In this document: positions 49,719 to 57,993 of the stretch, piece by piece
Layout of the letters: every line of letters begins with the position of its first letter
How positions within the stretch are numbered: position 1 is the first letter of the stretch
NCBI RefSeq assembly: GCF_936916975.1
Contig: NZ_CAKZGO010000005.1
Span: forward strand, 124,001-188,000
DNA: 64,000 nucleotides
DNA from: an uncultured Dongia sp.
GTDB taxonomy: Bacteria > Pseudomonadota > Alphaproteobacteria > Dongiales > Dongiaceae
Direction: 5' to 3'
Notes under the pieces: generated by a model
Database searches by the model: none
What the model saw: only the letters and a program-made list of their open reading frames with translations
Told to the model about the DNA's origin: nothing
Translations under genes and position numbers: made by a program

Positions 49719-51281
49719 TCAGGTGACGCCTTCCTTCTCGAGTAGAGCCTTCAGTTTATGGCGGTCGACCTTGCCATTGGGATTCTTTGGCAGATCGGGC
49801 ATCACCAACAAGCGGCTCGGTACCATGTAGTCGGGCACGAGCTTCCCGAGGGCGGCGAGGACCACCTTGTCATCTAGCGCTTCGGTGCTGGAGACGAAAC
49901 CAATTATTTTACCATAGGCAGTCTGGCTTCGCTGATAGAGCACGGCCACGCGGTTGACATGGGGGATCTTCGCCAAAGCGTGCTCGATCTCCTCAAGTTC
50001 GATGCGGTAACCCATATGCTTGATCTGGTTGTCCTTGCGGCCGACGAAATAGAGCCGTCCTTCCTCCTCGCGCACCAGATCGCCAGTCCGGTACATGCGC
50101 TTCATATAGCGCCGCGCGTCGGTCAGAGTATGGAAAGCGGCATTCGTTCGCGTAGGATCGTTGAAATAGCCGGCGGCTACATTCGGCCCGATCAGGCAGA
50201 GCTCGCCGCTCTCAGCGTCCTTTTCATCATCATCCAGGATGCGGTAGTCGAAATTCTGATTGAGATAGCCAAGGGTTGGCAGGCCCTCAAGATCGGCAAA
50301 ATCGGTATCGGTCAAGGTATAGGCGCTGCATATGCAGGTGCATTCCGTGGGGCCATAAACATTGACCAATTGCGCCTGGGGACTGAACTTCGTGTAGAGT
50401 TTTTTCAATTCGACCTTCGGATAGCCTTCGCCACCGAACACGATAGCACGGAGTGATGGCAGCGCCTCGGCCGCCATGGCCTTCATCGCCGTGAGATAGA
50501 TCAATAGCGAGGGAACGGAGAACCAGATCGTACAGCCCATACTGCGGACATGGGCAACGAGATCGTAGGGCTTGGCCATCACATCACGGTACACCGGCGC
50601 AAGTGCCGCGCCAGAAAACAATCCAACATAAAAATCGAACACGGAATTGTCGAAATACATCGGGCTGAGATTGGCGAAGACGTCTGCCGCAGAGACCGAG
50701 AAGCAGGACTGGCCCCAGGCGATGAAATGGAGGACGTTCTGATGCGTGACCGCGACACCCTTTGGCGTACCGGTGGAGCCGGAGGTGAACATGACATAGG
50801 CGATGCTGGCCCCGTCGACGGTACGGGCGAGGTCAGCGAGCCGCGTCCGTTCCTCAGCCGAGACCGGTGGCAAGGCATCCCGCTCGAGCAACAGCAGCGG
50901 GCCGTTATAGGCTGCCGCCAATTCGGCCATCTGCTCCCGGTAGGCCTCGTCATCGAAGAACATCAAAGCCGGCCGCGCCGTTTGCAAAATCAGGAGATTG
51001 CGCGGGAGCGGGGAAGCAACGTCGACATTCACATAGGGGATGCCGAGCCGCAGCGCCGCCAGCATGAGTGCGTAGGATAGCGGCCGTTTGTTGTGGCCAA
51101 TCGCAATTACGTCCCCCTGCCGGAGGCCGCGCGCCAGCAGAAGCGTCGCAAGTTGCCCGCTCAACTGATCGAGATCGCGGTACGAGAGTTCCTCTTCTGC
51201 ATAGCGCAAGGCGGGACGACCCGCGAAGGCCGTGAACACCTCATCAAGCAGCATGCACAGATTGTAATGATGCTTTGTCAT
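49719..51281 (-). CDS. DltA-like AMP-dependent (amino)acyl ligase
   Basis: A 520-residue stand-alone adenylation enzyme. Core motifs: YVMFTSGSTGTPKGVAVTHQ (A3), NVYGPTECTC (A5), YRTGDLVREEEGR (A7), GYRIELEEIEHAL (A8) and NPNGKVDRHKL with the catalytic Lys (A10). The closest recognisable relatives are D-alanine--carrier ligases and NRPS adenylation domains, so it should load an acid, possibly an amino acid, onto the nearby carrier protein. Substrate cannot be read by eye. Last gene of the leftward operon, 16 bases after the GNAT gene. Confidence 0.82.
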   Translation of the reverse strand: MTKHHYNLCMLLDEVFTAFAGRPALRYAEEELSYRDLDQLSGQLATLLLARGLRQGDVIAIGHNKRPLSYALMLAALRLGIPYVNVDVASPLPRNLLILQTARPALMFFDDEAYREQMAELAAAYNGPLLLLERDALPPVSAEERTRLADLARTVDGASIAYVMFTSGSTGTPKGVAVTHQNVLHFIAWGQSCFSVSAADVFANLSPMYFDNSVFDFYVGLFSGAALAPVYRDVMAKPYDLVAHVRSMGCTIWFSVPSLLIYLTAMKAMAAEALPSLRAIVFGGEGYPKVELKKLYTKFSPQAQLVNVYGPTECTCICSAYTLTDTDFADLEGLPTLGYLNQNFDYRILDDDEKDAESGELCLIGPNVAAGYFNDPTRTNAAFHTLTDARRYMKRMYRTGDLVREEEGRLYFVGRKDNQIKHMGYRIELEEIEHALAKIPHVNRVAVLYQRSQTAYGKIIGFVSSTEALDDKVVLAALGKLVPDYMVPSRLLVMPDLPKNPNGKVDRHKLKALLEKEGVT

Positions 51282-51297
51282 GACATCACCTCTGGAT

Positions 51298-52071
51298 CTA
51301 GCGGGCCAAGGTATAGAATGGGTAAGGTGGACGCACCGATACAAAACCCGCTGCCCGGCATAGATTCATTGACCCTGCATTGTTTGTGAAGCAATCCCAT
51401 ACGGGTTGCAACCCTTGGCCGCGGCAACGCGTGACGAAGGCGTCGACCACACGGCGCCCAAGATTCTGGCGGCGATAGGCGGCATCCGTCGCCACGTCGA
51501 TTTCGGCCATGCCATTGGCCGCGGCGGCGGCGTAGCAGATTGCGACCGGAAGGTGGCCGTGCCAGGCAGCAACCGCACCGGCATGCGCAAGGAAATCCGC
51601 CGGGCCGCACCAGAAGCGGCTGACCACATCGAATGCCGCCTCGATACGATCGATCTCGGCTGGCACGACGTCTCTGACAACGATCTTATGATTCGTCCCG
51701 TCGGAGGGCGCGTGCCTTGCCGGATCGAGCCGAAAGCGCTGGCGCTCGGCGCGCTGGGCGGCGAAAGCCGGCCCCTGCAGGAAGCCCGGCTCGATCGGCG
51801 TATAGAGCCGCACCTTCTGTGCCTGAAAGGCCTTGTTCGTTATCAGATAGGCCTGAAGCGTAGCATCGAAAGCGGCGTTCTCTTCGCCGAATAACTGGGC
51901 AAAGCCGAAGGAATGTTCGACGTAGAAGCGGCGTGGCGAGAGGATAGCATCGGCATAGACCCAGCCGTCCTGAAGCCCCAGCAGGACGGCACCGATGAGC
52001 GGGAAATAGGCATCATTGGCTCGATAGAGCGCGTGCGCGGCCGCGGCATCTGGACGGTCGAGCCTTACCAT
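51298..52071 (-). CDS. GNAT-family acetyltransferase
   Basis: A 257-residue protein. The C-terminal half is a GNAT fold: AICYAAAAANGMAEIDVATD, then the acetyl-CoA loop YRRQNLGRRVVDAFVTRCRG (RxxxxGxxxV) and WDCFTNNAGSMNLCRAAGFV. The N-terminal half (about residues 1-130) matches the extra domain of the GNAT_acetyltran group. It may acylate an amino group or a carrier-bound intermediate. The ATG at 52071 lies just beyond the SDR stop (52073-52075); a longer in-frame start inside the SDR gene is unlikely. Confidence 0.8.
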   Translation of the reverse strand: MVRLDRPDAAAAHALYRANDAYFPLIGAVLLGLQDGWVYADAILSPRRFYVEHSFGFAQLFGEENAAFDATLQAYLITNKAFQAQKVRLYTPIEPGFLQGPAFAAQRAERQRFRLDPARHAPSDGTNHKIVVRDVVPAEIDRIEAAFDVVSRFWCGPADFLAHAGAVAAWHGHLPVAICYAAAAANGMAEIDVATDAAYRRQNLGRRVVDAFVTRCRGQGLQPVWDCFTNNAGSMNLCRAAGFVSVRPPYPFYTLAR

Positions 52072-52072
52072 G

Positions 52073-52822
52073 TCAGATCGTGAGCCCGCCATTGACGTCG
52101 AGCACAGCACCGTTGATGAAATCGTTTTCGATCACGGAAGCGACCGCCTGCGCCACTTCGCCGGCGGTGCCGAGACGCCGCAGCGGCGTATTGCTCTCGA
52201 TATGCTTCAGGATTGAATCGCTAAGCGCGCGCCGCGTCGATTCCGTGCCGATAAAGCCCGGAGCCACTGCATTGCAGCGGATGCCCCAGCGCCCCAGTTC
52301 CTTGGCCCAGGTCACCGTCATGGCATTGACCGCCGCCTTGGCCGCCGCATAGGCGGTCTGCCCTTCATTGCCATAGGCGCTGATGGAGCTGATGTTGACG
52401 ATAACGCCCTTGGTCCGCTTCGTTACCATCTGTTCCACCACGGCCGAGGTCATGATGAAGACGGAATCGAGATTAGCCGTCAGCGCATCACGAAAGCGGC
52501 CGTAATCATGCATGATCCCCGCCGGGTTCATGATGTTGACCATAGGCTCGCTGTAGATCACCCCGGCATTGTTGACGAGGATATCGATGCGGCCGTGCTG
52601 CGCGACGATGTCGCCGGCGACGAGCTTGGCCTGATCCAGCTGTGTCACGTCGAGGGGCAGGCCCTGTAGCCCGCTGGGCAATTGCGACAAAGCTTCGCGG
52701 TCGCGGTCGCAGACGACGACTTTGGCACCCAGCCCCTGCAAATGCCCGGCGATCGCGAAGCCAAGTCCACGCCCGGCCCCGGTCACCAGCGCGACGGCAC
52801 CATCAATCTTCAAGCGAGACAC
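52073..52822 (-). CDS. SDR-family oxidoreductase, FabG-like
   Basis: A 249-residue short-chain dehydrogenase. Cofactor motif TGAGRGLGFAIAGHL, NNAG in LVNNAGVIYSEP, catalytic Ser in NISSISAYGNEGQTA and the YxxxK in AYAAAKAAVNAM. The start is the GTG at 52822, preceded by AAGGA and overlapping the end of the carrier-protein gene. Sitting between a carrier protein and acyltransferases, it probably reduces a carrier-bound keto group, like FabG. An alternative sugar substrate is possible. Confidence 0.82.
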   Translation of the reverse strand: MSRLKIDGAVALVTGAGRGLGFAIAGHLQGLGAKVVVCDRDREALSQLPSGLQGLPLDVTQLDQAKLVAGDIVAQHGRIDILVNNAGVIYSEPMVNIMNPAGIMHDYGRFRDALTANLDSVFIMTSAVVEQMVTKRTKGVIVNISSISAYGNEGQTAYAAAKAAVNAMTVTWAKELGRWGIRCNAVAPGFIGTESTRRALSDSILKHIESNTPLRRLGTAGEVAQAVASVIENDFINGAVLDVNGGLTI

Positions 52823-53042
52823 CTTTTTCCTTGAGCACGGCGATGATGTCGGCGACCGATACCAGGCGCACGATATCGCCGATCGCCAGTTCAATGTCGA
52901 ATTCTCGTTCCACCGACATCACCAGATCCATCTGGGTCAGTGAATCCCAACCACCCACGTCTTCCTTCTTGAGGCCGGGATGCACATCGCCCGCGCGCAG
53001 GCGGAAGACGTCAGCCAGAATTGCGGCCACGCGCTTGTTCAT
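52803..53042 (-). CDS. Stand-alone acyl carrier protein
   Basis: A 79-residue acidic four-helix carrier protein. The phosphopantetheine serine is S34 in VGGWDSLTQMDLVMSVEREF. It starts MNKRVAAILADVFRLRAGDV 1 base after the NeuD-like gene's stop, and its last codons overlap the SDR start. Distinct from the fatty-acid AcpP, which has DSLDTVE. In this operon it should carry the acyl or aminoacyl group that ends up on the sugar. Confidence 0.87.
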   Translation of the reverse strand: MNKRVAAILADVFRLRAGDVHPGLKKEDVGGWDSLTQMDLVMSVEREFDIELAIGDIVRLVSVADIIAVLKEKGVSLED

Positions 53043-53043
53043 G

Positions 53044-53715
53044 TCAGACTCCGAAAAACTTCACATATTCATCGGCGGTATACCGCCATTCCTCGGCCGA
53101 CCGAGCAAGATGAACGCTGTTTGCCTTGGTATTCTTGGTAATGAGCGCGCCGGCACCGATGACGCAAAACTCCCCCACGACCAATTCGTTGACGATCGTC
53201 GCGTTCACGCCGACGAAGGTATTGCGCGACACTTGCGCCTTGCCGGAGATAACGGAGCCGGAGGCAATCCAGCAATGTTCTCCGACCTGGCTGTGATGCG
53301 CCAAGGTGACGTTGCACCAGACCGACGTATTGGCGCCAACCCGCACGTGCGGCTCCACCACCGCACCTGGCAGAATAATCGCCCCCTCACCCAGGGGATG
53401 ACGCGTATGAACCCGCGCATCGCGATGGACATAGGTCTCGATGGCATAGCCGGCCACCTTCAGGCGGTCGAACATCGAGGCGCGTACGCGGTTGAGATCG
53501 TTGTAGCCCATGGCCATAACGACCGAGACAGACCCTGCCGGAAACCGATCGGCAAGGCCCGACATGCCGACGCAATGGAGATCCGCGACCGTACCGGATT
53601 GAAGAAAGTCGTCATCAACGACAGCGCCCACGACCTGATAGCGGTCATCGCTATCAAGGTAGGCCTTCAGGATTTCGGCTGTTACCGCATTGCCGGCGAG
53701 AATGACCTTCTTCAT
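53044..53715 (-). CDS. NeuD/PglD-like sugar acyltransferase
   Basis: A 223-residue left-handed beta-helix enzyme. The N-terminal Rossmann-like sugar-nucleotide domain begins MKKVILAGNAVTAEILKAYL, and hexapeptide repeats (LPGAVVEPHVRVGANTSVWC then NVTLAHHSQVGEHCWIASGS) include the catalytic-type HH of the family. PglD and relatives N-acylate 4-amino sugars on nucleotide carriers. With a carrier protein next door the donor could be acyl-carrier protein rather than acetyl-CoA. Coupled to the upstream gene by ATGA. Confidence 0.85.
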   Translation of the reverse strand: MKKVILAGNAVTAEILKAYLDSDDRYQVVGAVVDDDFLQSGTVADLHCVGMSGLADRFPAGSVSVVMAMGYNDLNRVRASMFDRLKVAGYAIETYVHRDARVHTRHPLGEGAIILPGAVVEPHVRVGANTSVWCNVTLAHHSQVGEHCWIASGSVISGKAQVSRNTFVGVNATIVNELVVGEFCVIGAGALITKNTKANSVHLARSAEEWRYTADEYVKFFGV

Positions 53716-54659
53716 GCCGCCTCCATCACGGCAAGGCCAAAGCCGGTCCTGCCATAGCCGTTGCCGTTGTAGAGCATGTACATGGTTCCGCGGTGGGCGA
53801 TGACGTAGGGATAGCAGATCATTTCACTGTCCCAGCCGTCGGGCGAAACATCAATGCCGGAAAGTGCATCGGCGCGCTGCCAATTGCGGCCATCCCGCGA
53901 CGACGCAAAGCCGATGCGGTAGGTGTCAACGTCCCGCGTCGCGCGATGGGCGAACCACATGAAATAGGTGCTTTCCTGCCGGAACACGGTCGGACGTCCG
54001 AAGGCATATTCGTATTCGTCGGCAAAAGGTAGACACATGCCCGGATACGACTTCCAGGCGACGCCGTCGGTCGATTCGGCGTAGTGGATGCCGTAATAGT
54101 GTTTCCAGCCTGTGGCCGTCTTTTCCCATTTGATGCCGGAATTATACCAGGTCATCCAGCGATCACCGTCGACATGGAAAGCGGTCGCGGCCGCAAAGAG
54201 AGGGTTGTCCTTGTCGCGCCCAAGAACGGGGCCGGGAAACTCGCGGGTCAGGGTGAGCTGCGCAGGATCCAGCACGGCGCGCCCCGTGTCGCAGATCCAG
54301 AGAGAGTCTGGCAGGTTCTGCCAGCCGACGTAATAGAGATAGATGCGACCGCCATGCTCGACGAAACAGACGCTGATGACGCCCTCGCAGTCGAAGCGCC
54401 CCGGCTCGCCATAGGCCAGCGCCATGACCGGCTCGCTCAACAGGCGCACGCTGCCTTCGGCGATTTCGGCATAACAGAGAAAGATATGCGAACGCTGGCC
54501 GGCATCGCGGCGCGTGAAGGCGATCACGAAGAGATCGTCCTTATAATGTATCGCGCAGGGATGCGAACCATGACTGAAGTCACCGTTGGGTGCAAATAGT
54601 TGGCCTTTCTTCACCCAGGGAAAAGGCGTGTTTCGGTCCAGAAAGCGCTGCATTGTCAT
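53712..54659 (-). CDS. GH43/GH32-like beta-propeller protein
   Basis: A 315-residue soluble protein with no signal peptide. Repeated beta-hairpin patterns of the five-bladed propeller are seen: HYKDDLFVIAFTRRDAGQRS, GGRIYLYYVGWQNLP, GDRWMTWYNSGIKWE, FGRPTVFRQESTYFMWFAHR and APRGTMYMLYNGNGYG-like IAHRGTMYMLYNGNGYGRTG. Glycoside hydrolases 43 and 32 share this fold, but the usual catalytic triad (Asp, Asp, Glu) cannot be placed with confidence. In a biosynthetic operon a cytosolic transferase or trimming role is possible. Linked by ATGA to both neighbours. Confidence 0.65.
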   Translation of the reverse strand: MTMQRFLDRNTPFPWVKKGQLFAPNGDFSHGSHPCAIHYKDDLFVIAFTRRDAGQRSHIFLCYAEIAEGSVRLLSEPVMALAYGEPGRFDCEGVISVCFVEHGGRIYLYYVGWQNLPDSLWICDTGRAVLDPAQLTLTREFPGPVLGRDKDNPLFAAATAFHVDGDRWMTWYNSGIKWEKTATGWKHYYGIHYAESTDGVAWKSYPGMCLPFADEYEYAFGRPTVFRQESTYFMWFAHRATRDVDTYRIGFASSRDGRNWQRADALSGIDVSPDGWDSEMICYPYVIAHRGTMYMLYNGNGYGRTGFGLAVMEAA

Positions 54660-55633
54660 TCCTTGGGCAACCCCTGCTGCAACAGGCCTTCGATCAAGGC
54701 GACGCGACTGGTCCCTTGGCGGACTGCCTCGACATACAGCCGCTCCTTGAGCACGGGATCGATGCCTTCGATCTGACCGTAGTAGCGGCTGCGGATGGAG
54801 CCGCCCCGAGTACCGACGTGCGGCACATCGATATCAATGGGCAGTGGGTGGTCGGCGGCTGTGAAGGCGATGACATAGAAGGTGTTGCAGAGCTCCCAAC
54901 TCAGTTCAACCGCGCGGGCCGTCTCCGGCAGATGGGCGAGCGGCGGCTTACAGGCGTAGAGGCGATTGTTGCAGACGAGGGCCTTCCCCACCTCCGTCTC
55001 TTCCAACCATGGCGCCAAGCCTTCGTCACCGATCACAATTCGGCCACCAGCACGTACCACACGCGCCATTTCAGCAATGCCCTTGGCGATGTCGGGAAAC
55101 AGGTTGATGCCGCCGAAATGGTAGGCAGCATCGAAGAACTGCCCGACAAAGGGCAAGTTCATGGCATCGCTGACTGAGAAATGCAGCGTGACCCCGGCGG
55201 CCTCAACCTCGGGTGCGTAGCGATCAACGCCGGCAAGAAGCATCTGCTCGGCGATGTCCTGAACGTAAATCTCGCCACTGCCACCGAGCGCGCTGGCAAG
55301 ATAGGGAAGGTCGTTGCCGGCGCCTGCGCCGGTTATGAGAACCTTCATGCCTGGCTTAAGACCGAGCCGGCCGACGAGGCTTCGCCGCAAATCCGCTTCA
55401 TCGATGCCGAAGGTGGAGAATACCCAGCGCAAAGCATTATCGTGAATGCTGGCGGCGTCCTTCTGCGCGTACTCGTTGGCGCCTTCCGCCTCACGGGCAA
55501 AGACCGGCACCTTGCCGCTCGCCGCAAAGGGAAAGACATGGCCGTTCGGGCAATGCAGGCCATCGCTATCAGCCGTGAGCTTTGCATAGTAACATGCTGC
55601 CTCCGGGCAGCCGTATGTGGGAACCGATGTCAT
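54656..55633 (-). CDS. Class I SAM-dependent methyltransferase with zinc-ribbon-like head
   Basis: A 325-residue protein. The first 45 residues hold cysteines spaced like a zinc ribbon (YGCPEAACYYAK then HCPNGHVF). The methyltransferase domain has motif I MKVLITGAGAGNDLPYLASA and motif IV-like FDAAYHFGGINLFPDIAKGI, with VRAGGRIVIGDEGLAPW after it. The long C-terminal extension (about residues 240-325) is unassigned. Target is probably a sugar or a carrier-bound intermediate. ATGA-coupled to the propeller gene; 3 bases from the next methyltransferase. Confidence 0.8.
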   Translation of the reverse strand: MTSVPTYGCPEAACYYAKLTADSDGLHCPNGHVFPFAASGKVPVFAREAEGANEYAQKDAASIHDNALRWVFSTFGIDEADLRRSLVGRLGLKPGMKVLITGAGAGNDLPYLASALGGSGEIYVQDIAEQMLLAGVDRYAPEVEAAGVTLHFSVSDAMNLPFVGQFFDAAYHFGGINLFPDIAKGIAEMARVVRAGGRIVIGDEGLAPWLEETEVGKALVCNNRLYACKPPLAHLPETARAVELSWELCNTFYVIAFTAADHPLPIDIDVPHVGTRGGSIRSRYYGQIEGIDPVLKERLYVEAVRQGTSRVALIEGLLQQGLPKE

Positions 55634-55636
55634 TCT

Positions 55637-56332
55637 TTAGCTCTTCTGACAGACCACCCAGAACACGCGCTCGGATATGCCATAATAGTCGTTATCCGCC
55701 ATGCCAAAGGAAAAATTGGAGAACAGGGGCGACATATATGCCTCGATATCCCGGCTTGCGGAAAAGGCGTGCAGGCGATAGCCATTCCGGTTGCCGTAAG
55801 GATCATTCCTGATCGCCAAGGATCCGTCCGGCTGCTCGACAGCATCCTTGAAAATGTACGAATCCCGGCTGGCGACAGAGGCAACGAGATAGCCGCCGGA
55901 CTTCAACACACGGGCATATTCCTTGAGATTATCGAGAAATGTATCTCCCTCATCGCAATAATAGCAGCAATGGCAGGCGAGGATATAGTCAAACGCAGCA
56001 TTGCCGAAGGGAATCGAACTGTTGCGGCCGACACGGAGATCGGCCTGATGCCCCAGCGTGTGGAGGCGCGTTCGCGCCTGATCGACAATGCCCTGCGTGA
56101 TCTCGATGCCGCTTACCGCGAATCCTTGGTCGCACAAAAAGGCGGTATTGCGCCCGTCACCGAAGCCGACATCGAGCACACGCTCGCCCGGCGCGGGCCT
56201 CTTGAAGCGCAGCTGCGGATAGGTGGCCAAGAAGGTCCGGACAACAAACTCCGTCGGGTAGACTTTCGGACTGGTCCGCCGTGCGTAGAAATTCTCGTAG
56301 CTAGCGTTGATGTCCCGACTTTGATTGTCCAT
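55637..56332 (-). CDS. Class I SAM-dependent methyltransferase
   Basis: A 231-residue protein with motif I RVLDVGFGDGRNTAFLCDQG, motif III FGNAAFDYILACHCCYYCDE and LKSGGYLVASVASRD. The N-terminal SRDINASYENFYARRTSPKV is typical of tellurite-resistance/sugar methyltransferases of the same size. Its start lies 32 bases inside the end of the glycosyltransferase gene, an unusually long overlap, so a later start is possible. It may methylate a sugar hydroxyl. Confidence 0.8.
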   Translation of the reverse strand: MDNQSRDINASYENFYARRTSPKVYPTEFVVRTFLATYPQLRFKRPAPGERVLDVGFGDGRNTAFLCDQGFAVSGIEITQGIVDQARTRLHTLGHQADLRVGRNSSIPFGNAAFDYILACHCCYYCDEGDTFLDNLKEYARVLKSGGYLVASVASRDSYIFKDAVEQPDGSLAIRNDPYGNRNGYRLHAFSASRDIEAYMSPLFSNFSFGMADNDYYGISERVFWVVCQKS

Positions 56333-57239
56333 AGATCCCTCTGACGATCGTATAAGGCCGCTGCTTCACCTCATTGAAGATCTTGGCCAAGTAGAGACCA
56401 ATGAGGCCGATAAAAAAGATGATGAGGCCGCCCAGCATCCAGATCGATGCCATAACCGACGTCCAACCATCCAGCATCTGCGACAGGAAGATCCGCAGCA
56501 CAAGCAGGTAGGCGGTATAGACGACGGCACCGCACAGGATGAAGAAACCGGTATAGAAAGCCAGCTTCAGCGGCATGTCGCTGAAAGACGAAATCGTCAT
56601 CACCCCAAGACCGATGCGCCTGGCAAGACTGTACGTGCTGGCACTCTTCGTGCCTTTTTGCACCGGTCTGGCATGTTGCTTGAAGCCGGTGATCACCCAC
56701 AGATAGGAGATGACGAGTTCCCGTTCGCGGTGGCTGAGCAGCGAATCTACATAGCGCCGGCTCATCAGGCGGGTAGTCACGATGTTTCTTGGGTGCTCAA
56801 CATTGCCGAGAATGTTCAGTGCCGAATAATAGATCTCCCCGCTCCAGCGTTCGAACCAGCCGCCTTTGCGCTTCTGCTGCTGGCCGAAAACGACATCAAC
56901 ATTCTTCTCGACAATGTCGCGGTGAAAGTCGAGCAGCCATTCCGGCGCTTCCTCTAGGTCACTATCGATCAGGAAGATGAGTTCGCCGGACGCATGCTCG
57001 AGACCAGTCATCATGGCCTTGTGATGGCCAAAATTCCGGGAGAGATCGACGACGACGACACGCGGATCTGCTTCATACAACTTAATCGCTTTCTCGAGGC
57101 TCTCGTCGGGCGATCCGTCGTTGACGAAGATGATCTCGAACGCGTCGGTAATCTGCTGCGCTGCCGCAACCGCTCGCCGATAGAACTCGTCTATGTATGG
57201 CGCCGACTTAAAGAGCGTGGTGACGATGGAGAGCTTCAC
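56301..57239 (-). CDS. Family 2 glycosyltransferase, polyprenyl-phosphate sugar type
   Basis: A 312-residue GT2 enzyme. The catalytic part has LSIVTTLFKSAPYIDEFYRR at the front, FVNDGSPDESLEKAIKLYEA and the metal-binding FLIDSDLEEAPEWLLDF. Two C-terminal membrane segments (about residues 225-255 and 262-290) and the ending KQRPYTIVRGIYG match ArnC/GtrB/DPM-type enzymes, which attach a nucleotide sugar to undecaprenyl phosphate on the cytosolic side. That fits with the EamA-like protein and the large membrane protein as later steps. Confidence 0.87.
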   Translation of the reverse strand: MKLSIVTTLFKSAPYIDEFYRRAVAAAQQITDAFEIIFVNDGSPDESLEKAIKLYEADPRVVVVDLSRNFGHHKAMMTGLEHASGELIFLIDSDLEEAPEWLLDFHRDIVEKNVDVVFGQQQKRKGGWFERWSGEIYYSALNILGNVEHPRNIVTTRLMSRRYVDSLLSHRERELVISYLWVITGFKQHARPVQKGTKSASTYSLARRIGLGVMTISSFSDMPLKLAFYTGFFILCGAVVYTAYLLVLRIFLSQMLDGWTSVMASIWMLGGLIIFFIGLIGLYLAKIFNEVKQRPYTIVRGIYGQSKSGHQR

Positions 57240-57249
57240 GGCAGATTTC

Positions 57250-57993
57250 TCACATGTATTTCATGAATTTCCCGGCATCATGGCCGGCATTCAGAAGCAG
57301 ATCGACTATGGACACGTAGTGATCAAAGCTACCCCAGAGCTGGGGATATTCCGGATAGCCCCCATAATCAGCCCACTCGACGTCGATACCAAGCTGATCG
57401 AACCTAGCAACATCCAGGTATTGCTTGGCGGCAGGCCCGCTTACGTAGCGCTTTGCGCCGACACTATGGCACAACTCCAAAAGGCGCTCCGTTGGCTCCA
57501 TTTTCTGCATCGATGCCCGATCAAGAACATCCGTGCAGCGCCGGATCGGCGTGGCAATGCCAAGCTGGCTGCAAATGGAGCGTATCAAGCTTTCATTTAC
57601 TTCCGACAAACTTTCCTTATTGGCCGCAGCCGCCAAGCTGTCGAAGAGCCAAGGCGAGATGTTCTGAAAGCCGGCTGCTCGCTTGTAGTTCAACGAAATG
57701 CTGCGGATATGTGTATCTACCCAGGACGTATCCGCTATGCGGATCTCATCAATGGCTTCCTGATAGCGCCCTTTGACCTTGACTGGGATTGTCAGCCACA
57801 GAGGCCCCGATGGTGTCTTGATGATATTGCGATTGCGCCAGTCGCGTCGCGTGTACTGCACGCTGTCAAGCAGGATCAGCTCATCCACCGAGGCAATGAG
57901 ATCGAAGTATCCCTTCCAGGGGATATAGTTGGATTGCGTGATAAGAGCGGTCTTGCCCGATTTTACCGGCGCCTCTTGCATATCGGCTTTCAC
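57250..57993 (-). CDS. WbqC-family protein
   Basis: A 247-residue protein of the WbqC family, found in O-antigen and capsule clusters; its biochemical role is not established. Family pieces: ALITQSNYIPWKGYFDLIAS (with residues QxxxxPWxGYF), LDSVQYTRRDWRNRNIIKTP and GPLWLTIPV, then AKRYVSGPAAKQYLDVARFD and the C-terminal LSIVDLLLNAG-like HYVSIVDLLLNAG. In other clusters it accompanies amino sugars that carry unusual acyl groups. ATGA overlap with the next gene. Confidence 0.85.
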   Translation of the reverse strand: MKADMQEAPVKSGKTALITQSNYIPWKGYFDLIASVDELILLDSVQYTRRDWRNRNIIKTPSGPLWLTIPVKVKGRYQEAIDEIRIADTSWVDTHIRSISLNYKRAAGFQNISPWLFDSLAAAANKESLSEVNESLIRSICSQLGIATPIRRCTDVLDRASMQKMEPTERLLELCHSVGAKRYVSGPAAKQYLDVARFDQLGIDVEWADYGGYPEYPQLWGSFDHYVSIVDLLLNAGHDAGKFMKYM

